Below are positions 25,846 to 34,713 of a DNA stretch of 64,000 nt, one piece after another (the first letter of the stretch is position 1; every line of letters begins with the position of its first letter). Below the pieces are notes generated by a model. The model was given only the letters and a program-made list of their open reading frames with translations. It was not told the DNA's origin and ran no database searches. Source of the DNA: Chitinophaga agri (GTDB taxonomy: Bacteria; Bacteroidota; Bacteroidia; Chitinophagales; Chitinophagaceae); NCBI RefSeq assembly GCF_010093065.1, contig NZ_CP048113.1, positions 1,550,001 to 1,614,000 of the forward strand, given 5' to 3'. The position numbers and the translations under genes are program-made.

Positions 25846-27816
25846 CTATATCAAAAACTCCGCAGGTATTTCAATACCTGCCCTTTCCGCTGCTGCAATA
25901 TGTGCCTTCGCCAGTTCGCTATTAATAAAGCCGTCTTCAAACAGGTATATCCTGGCCAGCTCAATATGTCCCATATCATAACCACCCTCCGTTGCTCTTT
26001 TAAAGTACCGTACTGCCGCGTTTACGTCTTTGGCTATACCTAGTCCTTTGAGATAGAAGATGCCCTGATTAAAGGCCCCTGTTGCTGTTTCATCTTTCTG
26101 ATAATAGCGGAGAGCAGTTGCCAGATCCCCGTTCTCTTCATACAGATGTCCCAGCCAGCTATAGTCAGGTTCTCCCAGCTCTTCTGCCCGGAGGTAATGG
26201 AACAATGCCAGCTCAGGGTTTGTATCATACAGTAAATACCCGAGGTTATTATGTGCTACAGCAAGGCCATCATCAGCAGCCAGCAGTAACAGTTCAATGG
26301 CTTTATCTATGTCAGGCGCTGTTCCTATGCCGTTCTGGTAGCAAAGGCTCAATCCGTTGATCGCGTTCGTATTGCCGGCAGCGGCCCCCTTTTCATACCA
26401 GTAGAATGCTTTATCAGGATCAACATATCCATCTATCATATAGTGTATATGCGCCAGGTTGTTCATGGCATAACCGTAGCCTCTTTCAGCAGCCAGTGTG
26501 TAGTGGTCGATTGCTGACTGATAGTCTTGCCGGTTATAGGCATCCACACCGATGTTATATAATTCCTCCACGGGCGTGTAGGCATCTGTGACAATTTCCT
26601 CTTCCGGCAATGCGGCATACGTCAGTAATCTGTTACGTACAGCTTCATCATAATAGTAACCGGAGCTGTCACTTTCGGCATCCTGTTTTACCAGGTCCCT
26701 GTTGGCTCTTGAAATGCCGTATTTGTCTATGAGGTATACGGCATTTCCTTTGAAGGCCCAGGCGAAACCCTGGTGAGGCGCTTTCCGTATTATCAGGTCG
26801 AACCGTTCTCCATCTGCAGCAAGATAGTATCCTCCCTCCTGCTGTAACATGATCACGTTGTCATGTAACAATTCTATTCTATCATATCTGAAATCTATGA
26901 CGACCTGTCCATCTTCTCCCAGCATGCCCCAGCGTCCATTCCGCTGTGCAATGTAAGGATTGTCATGTCTTACGCTGCGTATATTTTCATATACCGGCTC
27001 AGCGACTACCTTCCCGGAAATATGGATCAGTCCCAGCAGCTCATTACGCTGCACAATGGCGAGAGGAGCATGATCAAAGTCATAAGCTTCATCCCATTCG
27101 GCAGGAACGATGATGTCTCCTGATCTGTGTACGTAGCCATATTGCTGCCCCTTTCTTACAACGGCCACATCCCACGCACTGAATGCATAAAACTCATCAA
27201 ACTGCGGATGGATCAGTATTTCACCTGCGGGCCCCTTTAGTCCCCATAATCCGTTCTCGCAGTAAATTTCTTCTCTCTTTACTACCTGACAGATATATCT
27301 CCATCCATACTGATAGTCCGGATAGTTCAGCAGTTCCGTAAATGAATTAAAGGCCATGCTTACATGTTTGAGCACAGGGTAAGACAACGCGGAAATATCA
27401 TGCTTATCTACGGCCGCGTTGATCACAGCATTGTTAAAAGCAATATCTGCCTGCCATATAACGGCCTGTTCGTCCTGCGGCAGCTTATCTGTGTCAAATA
27501 CCTCGCGGGCGTTCAGGGCAAAATATGGATGTTCCAGGTTATCCAGGTAGCTGAACAGCTTCTCTTTATATACAGTAAAGGCATTTTTGTCGCTGATGAC
27601 AGACTTTGTAGCATCCAGAAAGTGGTAAAATCTCTTCAGGTTTTCGATACCGGGTTTAGCATCATAGTATAAAATGCCATTTTTAATAAAGGCACCACTT
27701 ATTAATAGTGGCTGTAATAATAGCGGCATCTCGTATTCCCATTCCATCATCATGATATCGTTAAGGTCTGTTCCTGATGTGGCATGGGTGTTATTTAAGT
27801 ATACTTTAGGCGACAT
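25846..27816 (-). CDS. WG-repeat plus Sel1-repeat protein
   Basis: 656 aa, no signal peptide. Residues about 190-350 contain WG (KWG/Bvg-like) repeats: NGLWGLKGPAGEILIHPQFDEFYAF, YGYVHRSGDIIVPAEWDEAYDF, NGRWGMLGEDGQVVIDFRYDRIEL style units. Residues about 420-650 are Sel1-like TPR units (DAYNRQDYQSAIDHYTLAAERGYGYAMNNLAHIHY and following). Both repeat classes mediate protein contacts. The function is unknown; WG proteins in Bacteroidota are common and of unknown role. The start at 27816 follows a terminator, suggesting a single-gene unit. Confidence 0.8.
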   Translation of the reverse strand: MSPKVYLNNTHATSGTDLNDIMMMEWEYEMPLLLQPLLISGAFIKNGILYYDAKPGIENLKRFYHFLDATKSVISDKNAFTVYKEKLFSYLDNLEHPYFALNAREVFDTDKLPQDEQAVIWQADIAFNNAVINAAVDKHDISALSYPVLKHVSMAFNSFTELLNYPDYQYGWRYICQVVKREEIYCENGLWGLKGPAGEILIHPQFDEFYAFSAWDVAVVRKGQQYGYVHRSGDIIVPAEWDEAYDFDHAPLAIVQRNELLGLIHISGKVVAEPVYENIRSVRHDNPYIAQRNGRWGMLGEDGQVVIDFRYDRIELLHDNVIMLQQEGGYYLAADGERFDLIIRKAPHQGFAWAFKGNAVYLIDKYGISRANRDLVKQDAESDSSGYYYDEAVRNRLLTYAALPEEEIVTDAYTPVEELYNIGVDAYNRQDYQSAIDHYTLAAERGYGYAMNNLAHIHYMIDGYVDPDKAFYWYEKGAAAGNTNAINGLSLCYQNGIGTAPDIDKAIELLLLAADDGLAVAHNNLGYLLYDTNPELALFHYLRAEELGEPDYSWLGHLYEENGDLATALRYYQKDETATGAFNQGIFYLKGLGIAKDVNAAVRYFKRATEGGYDMGHIELARIYLFEDGFINSELAKAHIAAAERAGIEIPAEFLI

Positions 27817-27848
27817 TCCGCAAAGGTACTGATTCTTCAGTTCATCGT

Positions 27849-27891
27849 TAAACCGGTAAGGCCTGCTTTCTGAGCAGGCCTTACCGGTTTA
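27849..27891 (-). terminator. Strong terminator of the DUF3570 operon
   Basis: AAACCGGTAAGGCCTGCT (27850-27867) pairs perfectly with AGCAGGCCTTACCGGTTT (27873-27890). It lies 14 bp after the stop codon of the DUF3570 gene, on the strand read leftwards. Confidence 0.88.
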
Positions 27892-27904
27892 TGATATAAA
27901 AAGC

Positions 27905-29104
27905 TTATTTAAATTTCAGATTTAAGGAGATGCTATTCGCCTGCAGGCCATTGCTTTGATTATAATGGCCATATCGTAGTTCAAGCATATTAAAATGCTT
28001 CATACCCAACACTCCCTTGGGCGGCGTGAGCCTTATCCCTGCGCCGAAAAAGTGGCTATCAAAACCGGACAGATCATAATTGCTGGTGTAATACTCCCCG
28101 GCGCCGGTGTGCACCTGATATGGCGCGAAGTATTTAGTTCCCTGCTGATGATTATAGCGGTAAAAAGGAGTGAACGAATAAAACGGCGACAGCTTGATGG
28201 ATGTTTCCAGGCTGGCGGTATGTGCATTTATTTGCCAGTTGTCATGATAATAGCGGTAATACCCCCTCAGTACCACCCGGTCGCCGAGGAAATAATTCGC
28301 CCTGATACCCAATGGTATCTTCAATCTGCTATCCGGGAGCTTTTCTACATGTACACTGTTATCATTAAAGTAAACCCGATGGAAAGGTAGACCCAGGTAA
28401 CCCGATTGATAGATCACATCGACCAGGAACATAAGCTGGAGCCTGGAATTGACGATCTGCGACCAGGAGAGGGATGAACTGTATGTCTTCCTGCCGGTTG
28501 TTGCATAGTCATCTTCCTCACGATTCCCATTGCCACCGCTTGATCTTAGTTCAATGGGGTAGATCAGCTTCAGCTGATCCTGGTAGGTTTGCAGTTTAAG
28601 TGCAAATTCTCCCATTTTATTCCGCGTCTTTTTCGCAAACATGATGTTGGCTCCGACAGACTGGTAATCAAACTCGTGAGAGAATGATAAGCCTGCGCCC
28701 ACCGTTGTGCCATTCTTATTTTCCATTTCCCATGACAGAGATGGATAGAAGCGTGTATCAGCAGAGGAGGCGGAAGATAATGTTTTAGGATCGATATTGT
28801 CTGAGGAAGCAGAGGTGTAATGATCAATACCCAATTCGAAATTCAATGTATGTTTCCTGTCGCGTACATCGTATTTCGAAAGCGTAACCTGTATGGAGTT
28901 AGACAGATCTGTCAGCAGCTGTGTACCAGTACCGCCGGTCACCGCTGCGTGATCACCATTCTGATGATAGTAACTGGATACAATATTTACCTCTTCCAGT
29001 TGGAGTTTCCGGTTCCTGTAAGTGCTGCTGTCAGGAGCAGATTGTGCATGGGTATATAATATCCCTGCGAACATTGCCAGTATAGCCAGGTTCAGTTTCT
29101 TCAT
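27905..29104 (-). CDS. DUF3570 family exported protein
   Basis: 399 aa with a signal peptide (MKKLNLAILAMFAGILYTHAQ). The early motif GDHAAVTGGTGTQLL matches the conserved AVTGG-x-GT block of DUF3570. The rest alternates strands of a large outer-membrane barrel (YKLTWLSYY-like strands, ending LNLKFK). The family has no assigned biochemical role. It is the last gene of a four-gene unit, 17 bp after the DUF4266 gene, and is followed at once by a strong terminator. Its linkage with ApbE and a thioredoxin suggests a role in extracytoplasmic redox or metal handling, by inference. Confidence 0.85.
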   Translation of the reverse strand: MKKLNLAILAMFAGILYTHAQSAPDSSTYRNRKLQLEEVNIVSSYYHQNGDHAAVTGGTGTQLLTDLSNSIQVTLSKYDVRDRKHTLNFELGIDHYTSASSDNIDPKTLSSASSADTRFYPSLSWEMENKNGTTVGAGLSFSHEFDYQSVGANIMFAKKTRNKMGEFALKLQTYQDQLKLIYPIELRSSGGNGNREEDDYATTGRKTYSSSLSWSQIVNSRLQLMFLVDVIYQSGYLGLPFHRVYFNDNSVHVEKLPDSRLKIPLGIRANYFLGDRVVLRGYYRYYHDNWQINAHTASLETSIKLSPFYSFTPFYRYNHQQGTKYFAPYQVHTGAGEYYTSNYDLSGFDSHFFGAGIRLTPPKGVLGMKHFNMLELRYGHYNQSNGLQANSISLNLKFK

Positions 29105-29121
29105 AATTCCGTTGCTATGAT

Positions 29122-29346
29122 TTAATTACAGCCGCAACCTCCGCCACTTTTGGCGCCATTGGCGCCAGAAGCGCCTTCGCGGTAAGATTGAAAACTAAGT
29201 TCTGTCTTTTCAACTTTTCTGTTGCCCAGTGTCATTTCACCATCATTCAGGCGATTCTTCTGGTATTCCTTAACGGTGGTACAGGAAGCCAGCAGTGTGG
29301 TTATAACACCTCCTGTTAGTAACATTTTACAGACCTGTCTGATCAT
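29122..29346 (-). CDS. DUF4266 lipoprotein with Cys-Gly tail
   Basis: 74 aa. It has a lipobox LLASC (Cys22), the conserved DUF4266 stretch TVKEYQKNRLNDGEM and a C-terminal tail ending in GGGCGCN, with two cysteines separated by one Gly. Just before the tail is REGASGANGAKSGG; SGAN recalls the ApbE target pattern (D-G-x-S/T-G-A-T/S) but lacks the acceptor Thr. Its ATG overlaps the stop of the ApbE gene by 4 bp. The tail looks like a metal or thiol site exposed outside the cytoplasm. The function is unknown. Confidence 0.82.
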   Translation of the reverse strand: MIRQVCKMLLTGGVITTLLASCTTVKEYQKNRLNDGEMTLGNRKVEKTELSFQSYREGASGANGAKSGGGCGCN

Positions 29347-30305
29347 TGTAGCTTAATATTATCTGAAGTGAATAATCTGTTCTGATCGTCTATTATTATA
29401 CATGCAATCTGTTTTATCTGGTTGATCATATTCATGCCTGCCTTTACGCCCATTATCATCACAGGAGTAGCCATGGCATCTGCTATTTCCGCATTTGTAC
29501 TGATGATAGACACACTTTTAATACCAGTGACAGGAAGTCCGGTTTTAGGATCGATGGTATGCGAATATTTCTTACGATCGATCATGATACATTTCTCATA
29601 ATTGCCTGAAGTCGCTATGGCCTGGTTTGAAATATTCAGATAAGAGAACGGATGATGTTTACTATCCGGATCTGCGATGCCTACGGTCCATGGTGTACCA
29701 TCTGGTTGCAGGCCCCAGGTAGTGAGATCTCCGGCTGCATTTACAATACCACTTCTGACACCTCTCTGCTGCAGTAATTGTTTGGCTCTCTCTGCGGCAT
29801 ACCCCTTGCCGATGCCACCGAAACCGATACGCATACCTGGTTCCAATAGCATCACTTCGTGCCGCTCGATATTCACCTGTATATTCCTGTAATTAATTAG
29901 CCGTACCATTTGCCGGGCAGTAACCGGATCCGGAAGGGCGGTCAAGCCTCTGTCGAAGTTCCAGAGGCGCTTATCCACTGAGCCATAGCTAAGGTCAAAG
30001 GCGCCCTGCGTAACGCGGGAAATCCTTTCCGCACGCAAGATCAGTTCACACACCTCCCGGTCTACGGTTACCGGTTGAATGCCCGCATTGCGGTTAATAA
30101 GGCTGGTCTGACTACTTTCACTGTAAGTGGTCAGCAGATCTTCAATCCGGCGTACTTCATCAATAGCGGCGTTTATATGTTCCATGGCGGACAGTCTGTC
30201 GTCGTCCACTATGGTCACCTCAAAACGGTTACCCATCAGCTTCAGTACTTTCCTGTACACATGTTCTGTCAGACAAACAACATTACTTTCCTGTTCCATA
30301 GACAC
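29343..30305 (-). CDS. apbE: FAD:protein FMN transferase (ApbE family)
   Basis: 320 aa. The ApbE motifs are in order: LMGNRFEVTIVDD near the start, RIGFGGIGKGYAAERAKQLL, GIVNAAGDLTTWG, HTIDPKTGLPV and ADAMATPVMIMG. ApbE moves FMN from FAD onto a Thr/Ser of an exported protein through a phosphodiester bond. Most are lipoproteins or exported, yet no signal peptide is seen before residue 24 here. It overlaps the thioredoxin gene by 23 bp and the DUF4266 gene by 4 bp, so the three are surely cotranscribed. Confidence 0.88.
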   Translation of the reverse strand: MSMEQESNVVCLTEHVYRKVLKLMGNRFEVTIVDDDRLSAMEHINAAIDEVRRIEDLLTTYSESSQTSLINRNAGIQPVTVDREVCELILRAERISRVTQGAFDLSYGSVDKRLWNFDRGLTALPDPVTARQMVRLINYRNIQVNIERHEVMLLEPGMRIGFGGIGKGYAAERAKQLLQQRGVRSGIVNAAGDLTTWGLQPDGTPWTVGIADPDSKHHPFSYLNISNQAIATSGNYEKCIMIDRKKYSHTIDPKTGLPVTGIKSVSIISTNAEIADAMATPVMIMGVKAGMNMINQIKQIACIIIDDQNRLFTSDNIKLQ

Positions 30306-30726
30306 TACTTTTGAGCTGGGCGACGAATCCCTCCGGAGTGGTATTGGGGAATCCGTCCCAAGTCCTGATCACTTTACCGTTTTCGTCCAGTAACAAAGTA
30401 TATGGGAAACGTCCCTCTGGGTTATACTTATCGGCCAGTGCATCATTCGACTGCTGCTGCTGTTTACTCAGCTGATTCTTTTTGGAACGGGGGAAATCCG
30501 CATTGATGAGTATCAGCTGCTGGTCGGCATAGTTCAAAAAGGCACTATCGTCGAATATCTCATGCCGGAGGCGTATACATGGTCCGCACCAGTCAGAACC
30601 TGAAAAGTTCAATAAGATCATGTGGTGTTTCTCCGCAGCTTCTTTTCTGGCTTTTTCAAAATCTGTTCCCCATATAGAAGAGGTAAACACACCCAGGCAT
30701 GACAATGCAATTAGCAGTGCTTTCAT
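30283..30726 (-). CDS. Exported thioredoxin-fold protein
   Basis: 147 aa with a signal peptide (MKALLIALSCLGVFTSSIWG). The fold is DsbD-gamma/thioredoxin-like: HMILLNFSGSDWCGPCIRLRHEIFD carries the WCGPC redox site, and the cis-Pro is in GRFPYTLLLDENGK. It would act on disulfides in the periplasm and could keep the cysteines of the DUF4266 partner reduced. It is the first gene of the four-gene unit. Its 3' end overlaps the start of apbE by 23 bp. Confidence 0.86.
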   Translation of the reverse strand: MKALLIALSCLGVFTSSIWGTDFEKARKEAAEKHHMILLNFSGSDWCGPCIRLRHEIFDDSAFLNYADQQLILINADFPRSKKNQLSKQQQQSNDALADKYNPEGRFPYTLLLDENGKVIRTWDGFPNTTPEGFVAQLKSSVYGTGK

Positions 30727-31084
30727 ATCTTTAATGCTATAATTTTTCCTTATTAAATGGTGCTACGAAGTAAAGATTTACAATTATAAAAAGGTGTTAA
30801 ATAGTTGATTTTAAGTGCATTTTAATGTATTTAATACGGGGCAACAAAAGGGAAGTTTGTAAGCTTTTCACAGCTGACAATCAAGATAAATATATGTGAT
30901 AGTACAAATTTAAAAGGCCATTCTAAAGACTTTCTGAAGAGGATATCGATACTGTTCCTGCTGTTTATCTAGTGCGCACATTCCAACCGCATTTTTACTC
31001 CCGACCAAAAACGGAGAAGGAAAAGCTAGCTCAATATGGATGCAGCAGATTCAGTTCAAGACGTCTTCAAAAACAGCAATTTAC
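30727..31084. other. Intergenic, 358 bp, contains the promoter side of the thioredoxin operon
   Basis: No gene seen. The sequence is A+T rich and must hold the promoter for the leftward operon. No clear -33/-7 pair could be fixed by eye. Confidence 0.3.
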
Positions 31085-32287
31085 TCAGGCAATTACCTTC
31101 TCCCGCTTAGCTACTGGCTCTGTACTTCCAGGTTCAAAAGCCTTTTTGTAAGTAAGGAACCTCGCCTCTACAAAACGATAGGTCAGATAGGCAGCGAGTA
31201 TTGTGAGTCCACCGGACGTAATGTACAATACCGTTGTTGACAAAACCGGAGACATATTTCGCAACGTATTCTTCAATAAGATAATCGTAATAAGCAAAAC
31301 CATCCCATGATACATATAAATACCGTAGGAAATATTGCCCAGGAAATTAAACACTTTGTTGTCGGTATTGATGATCGTCTTTGGATTACATGATATATTC
31401 AAGATCAGCCACGCAAATATTACGTTGGTAATAAGGGAAGAATAAAAGCCATCAAATAAGACACTATACAACGTCCCTCCCCATCCAGGCAAGGCTATCA
31501 AAGTGTTGTGAAAAGTGAGACGAATCACTAATACCAGTAAAGCAAATATCTGGAACCCAAGACCGAATGCCTTGCCACTAAAGAGCTTTTCCCGATGGTG
31601 ATAGAACAGCCATGCACCCAGCGCACCAATACACATACCCTCAAACTTCAAGGTACTGCCCAAAGTGACCAGAACCCTTCCCCAGTGTGGGAGCGCAGAA
31701 TGATCACCATGTTTATAATAAGCATTGAATCCCAGACGTAACGCAATAATCACAAAAAAAATAGTCACCGCATACTTCCGTAGCTTCTTAATTAAAGGCG
31801 CCCAGAAGAAATAAAACTGTTCTTCAACACCAATGGACCATAAGGGTGCCAGATAACTGGATCCGTAAATACTTAATACAACGTTAGGCAGGAAGAATAC
31901 GAAAAGTGGTGCTGCCACACTCATCGGATAGTGAAACTCGTAGTCAATATGCAGCAATTTAATTGCAAACGGAATGCATACCAATCCAATAATTAGGATC
32001 AGATAGTAAAGCGGCCATATTCTAAGTATACGCCGCATATAGAAATGCTTAATATTAATAGTACCTGTGTTAGCTTGTTCAGCCAATAATAAATAGGTGA
32101 TAAGAAATCCACTTAATACGAAGAAAAACTCTACTGCCAGCGGGCCATTAGAGAACAAAGTAAAGTCGGTTAAATTAAACAGTGAATACTTGGCCCTAAC
32201 TGTTTCCGCGTGAAACATCAGTACTAAAAACGCTGAAATAAAGCGTAATCCATTAAGACCTTTAAAATATACTTTCGACGGGCGCAT
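31085..32287 (-). CDS. Acyltransferase 3 family membrane protein
   Basis: 400 aa with about ten transmembrane helices. The signature is clear: FKGLNGLRFISAFLVLMFHAE at the N-terminus with the catalytic His in FHAE, and VEFFFVLSGFLITYLL. Also GSSYLAPLWSIGVEEQFYFFWAPL, which holds the conserved SxxxE. Such proteins O-acylate sugars of lipopolysaccharide, polysaccharides or peptidoglycan. Here the substrate is unknown and no glycan cluster adjoins. It lies downstream of the beta-helix gene on the same strand, with 385 bp and a strong hairpin between, so they are probably separate. Confidence 0.9.
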   Translation of the reverse strand: MRPSKVYFKGLNGLRFISAFLVLMFHAETVRAKYSLFNLTDFTLFSNGPLAVEFFFVLSGFLITYLLLAEQANTGTINIKHFYMRRILRIWPLYYLILIIGLVCIPFAIKLLHIDYEFHYPMSVAAPLFVFFLPNVVLSIYGSSYLAPLWSIGVEEQFYFFWAPLIKKLRKYAVTIFFVIIALRLGFNAYYKHGDHSALPHWGRVLVTLGSTLKFEGMCIGALGAWLFYHHREKLFSGKAFGLGFQIFALLVLVIRLTFHNTLIALPGWGGTLYSVLFDGFYSSLITNVIFAWLILNISCNPKTIINTDNKVFNFLGNISYGIYMYHGMVLLITIILLKNTLRNMSPVLSTTVLYITSGGLTILAAYLTYRFVEARFLTYKKAFEPGSTEPVAKREKVIA

Positions 32288-32672
32288 TAAAGTTATTCTC
32301 TTTGAGTTCAGTTAGCTAATATGCTATAATCGCTTGAAATTAAGCTTTTTAGATATAAATGCAAATGATTTAGCGTGCTAACTCGGCTTAATAACGCGGC
32401 GCCGGGAAGTAGTGGGTGGCAGATTCATCCGTGTGTGCCTACCGGGGATAGCGAATATATGTATTGTGTTTTATTTACACAAATACTGTATTGGTGTGAA
32501 TAGATACAGTATACAATACAATCTCCAGCACATCAGTATCTGCCTGGTTATATTATCCAGCTACATATCCCTCAACCTATATTTATAATTATAACCACGT
32601 AAACAGGCAATCAAAGCATCAATGCACTTGATTTCCTGTTTACGTGGTTACAATTATTTATTCAGCGCTATA
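32288..32672. other. Intergenic, 385 bp
   Basis: No gene is seen. It contains the promoter region of the acyltransferase (minus strand, left end) and the hairpin at 32592-32650. The middle is A+T rich. Confidence 0.3.
32592..32650 (-). terminator. Long hairpin after the beta-helix gene
   Basis: TAACCACGTAAACAGG (32592-32607) pairs perfectly with CCTGTTTACGTGGTTA (32635-32650), with further inner pairing AATCAA/TTGATT. It directly follows the beta-helix gene stop at 32673 on the minus strand. Confidence 0.75.
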
Positions 32673-34067
32673 TCAGAGCTTCCTGTATCCTGCGGTACCA
32701 GCATTCGAGCCTGTAGCCGGATAGTAGTAGTTTGTTGCGTCTACCCCAGCTGCAGCACTGGTCGCGAACTTTTTATTCTCATATACACCGGTACCCTCAG
32801 TCACCTTTGCATTGTTCTCCAGGTAAATGTAGTTTTTAGCATATATTGTTCCTGTTCCGTTCCGTGGAGCAATGAGTAGGTTCGCGTTGACGAGGTTTAA
32901 TCCTGTTTGTCCACCGTAGCCGTTGATCCGGAGACTGTTCCCTGTGGTATAGGCAATGGTATTATTAGAGAAAGTAACAATTGCATTATCGCTCCCTCTC
33001 ATGCTAACGCCGTCCAGCTGACAATTGCGGAAGAGATTATTAACAAAGATGTGCGTCGCGCCGTTTGCGCCTGAGCCATAAAACTGACATAATTCTCCCC
33101 AGCCGTCATGAACATAATTATCATGCGTGTTCGTATTAGTCGTTCTTCCTCCAATCAGGATGCCACCATTGTGTGCATAGTTCTTCTGAATAGCCCAGTT
33201 GCTTACTTCGTTATTAAATACTTCGAGTCTGTCTATGGCAGAAGTCTGTATACCATCAAGGCCTATATCTTTGACAAGATTATTGTAAATCTTAACATTC
33301 TGCCACATGATTGGCTGTACATACTGATGTCCTGCGGTAAAGCCGGCCGGAGCACCATAGTACGGCACGTTGGATGTCAGATCCCAGTAAGTAGCAGTAT
33401 GACCGATATACATTGCCTCATTAGTTGTGTTTTTGATAACAAGGTCATGTATCGATAGATTCTGCATGGTGGAATTAGGGTATGCAGTTGACGCATCATT
33501 CTTCACAGGGTCTGTTTTCGCGACAATACCATTACCGCCGTCCTGTATTGTCAGATTGTATATTTCTATATTATCCGACTTGTTCCCGATTTGTAGATCA
33601 TAGTAAGCTGCTTTGGCCGATTGTTTAGAGCCGTTAATCATAACAGATGAATTACCTGACTGTCCGCCAAACTTAATATAGTGACAGTTCCACAGTACGA
33701 ATCCGCAGGAATATCCACCGCCGTTCCACGCTGGATCACCAATATTCAATGTAGTACCTGCCAGATTACGAATGGTGATAGGTGCAGAGGCGCTACCGGA
33801 AGTATTAACTACCTGTATGGACTTAAATGTGCCACTCAGGTTAATAATATCTCCAGGCTGATAGGTTTTATTAGTGTTGTCGATGACTAATCGTCCGTTG
33901 GCGTCCGGAGTCAGTGTAAACTCCCTGCCTGTAGTAGCAGTGGTGACTGCCAGTTTCTGATCTGCGGTAAGTTTTTCGTCAATTACGGCGTCTTTCTTGC
34001 AACTAATGGCAAACAATACGATACCAGCCGCAATCACGGATTGCGCATAACATTTGAAGTTCTTCAT
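32673..34067 (-). CDS. Right-handed beta-helix lipoprotein (pectate-lyase-like)
   Basis: 464 aa. A lipobox FAISC (Cys23) follows a signal peptide and is trailed by KKDAVIDEKL. Residues about 60-440 show parallel beta-helix repeats rich in Asn, Gly and Ile (IEIYNLTIQDGGNGIVAK, VEVFNNEVSNW, ILIGGRTTNTNTHDNYVHDGWGE, VSMRGSDNAIVTFSNNTI), including Asn-stack ladders. The fold is shared by pectate lyases, polygalacturonases and surface glycan-binding proteins; catalytic residues are not identifiable. It probably acts on or binds pectin outside the cell. The leader AUG at 34067 has a long upstream region. Confidence 0.8.
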   Translation of the reverse strand: MKNFKCYAQSVIAAGIVLFAISCKKDAVIDEKLTADQKLAVTTATTGREFTLTPDANGRLVIDNTNKTYQPGDIINLSGTFKSIQVVNTSGSASAPITIRNLAGTTLNIGDPAWNGGGYSCGFVLWNCHYIKFGGQSGNSSVMINGSKQSAKAAYYDLQIGNKSDNIEIYNLTIQDGGNGIVAKTDPVKNDASTAYPNSTMQNLSIHDLVIKNTTNEAMYIGHTATYWDLTSNVPYYGAPAGFTAGHQYVQPIMWQNVKIYNNLVKDIGLDGIQTSAIDRLEVFNNEVSNWAIQKNYAHNGGILIGGRTTNTNTHDNYVHDGWGELCQFYGSGANGATHIFVNNLFRNCQLDGVSMRGSDNAIVTFSNNTIAYTTGNSLRINGYGGQTGLNLVNANLLIAPRNGTGTIYAKNYIYLENNAKVTEGTGVYENKKFATSAAAGVDATNYYYPATGSNAGTAGYRKL

Positions 34068-34713
34068 TCTATTAGGATATGTTTTAAATGACCCGGCCTG
34101 GTTAGTCCGGTGTTGTTATATTGTGGTTTTTCATCATCGCCGGTACAGCTGATCCCGGTCGATCTTAGTTACTACGTTGATAGTACTAGCTTGGCTTATT
34201 ATTCGTGTATTCGTCTATTCGGATATGTCCTAGTTAAACTAAATCAATACCAATAATCCAATACCTTTTAATTCATTGATTATTAAATGTTTATATTCCC
34301 ACTAGGTTATGGTATCATTCCATTTTTAGGACAATTGTCTTTAATATGGAATTGTTCAGCTACTTTTTATGGATTTAGTGAGGTTGTAACAATGTTAACC
34401 GAATTGTGATAGTTATTTTGCCGTAACTGCAGCGCCAAGCGACCTGCCTGCTAACAGTGCTATAACGAAAAAACACAAGAGTGGAATGGCGATCCTGGAA
34501 GAAGATGCCTGATTATGTATGCAGATTAGCATCCCAATTCACCTTAAAAAATTTCCTCGCTAGTGGTCAACATCTCTTCACATGACGTTTCCAGCTGTAT
34601 ACCGGGACGGTATATGCTATTGAGAGAGAAAAAGGTATCGGGCATTGTAGATACCGTCGTGAGATATTTTTCGCAGCTGTTTCGCTTTAATAATTGATAA
34701 TATTCAATCAACA
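34068..34713. other. Intergenic, 646 bp, one possible 39-aa ORF
   Basis: The region carries the promoter side of the beta-helix gene. On the minus strand at 34413-34532 an ORF reads ASSSRIAIPLLCFF and VIALLAGRSLGAAVTAK with AAGGTG 9 bp before its ATG. It resembles a signal sequence or small membrane peptide. No other feature was recognised. Confidence 0.3.

Noticed and set aside
34413..34532. 39-aa ORF in the 646-bp spacer as a real gene
   Set aside because: A start and ribosome-site-like sequence exist but length and lack of homology make a chance ORF likely; kept only as a note in the intergenic entry.
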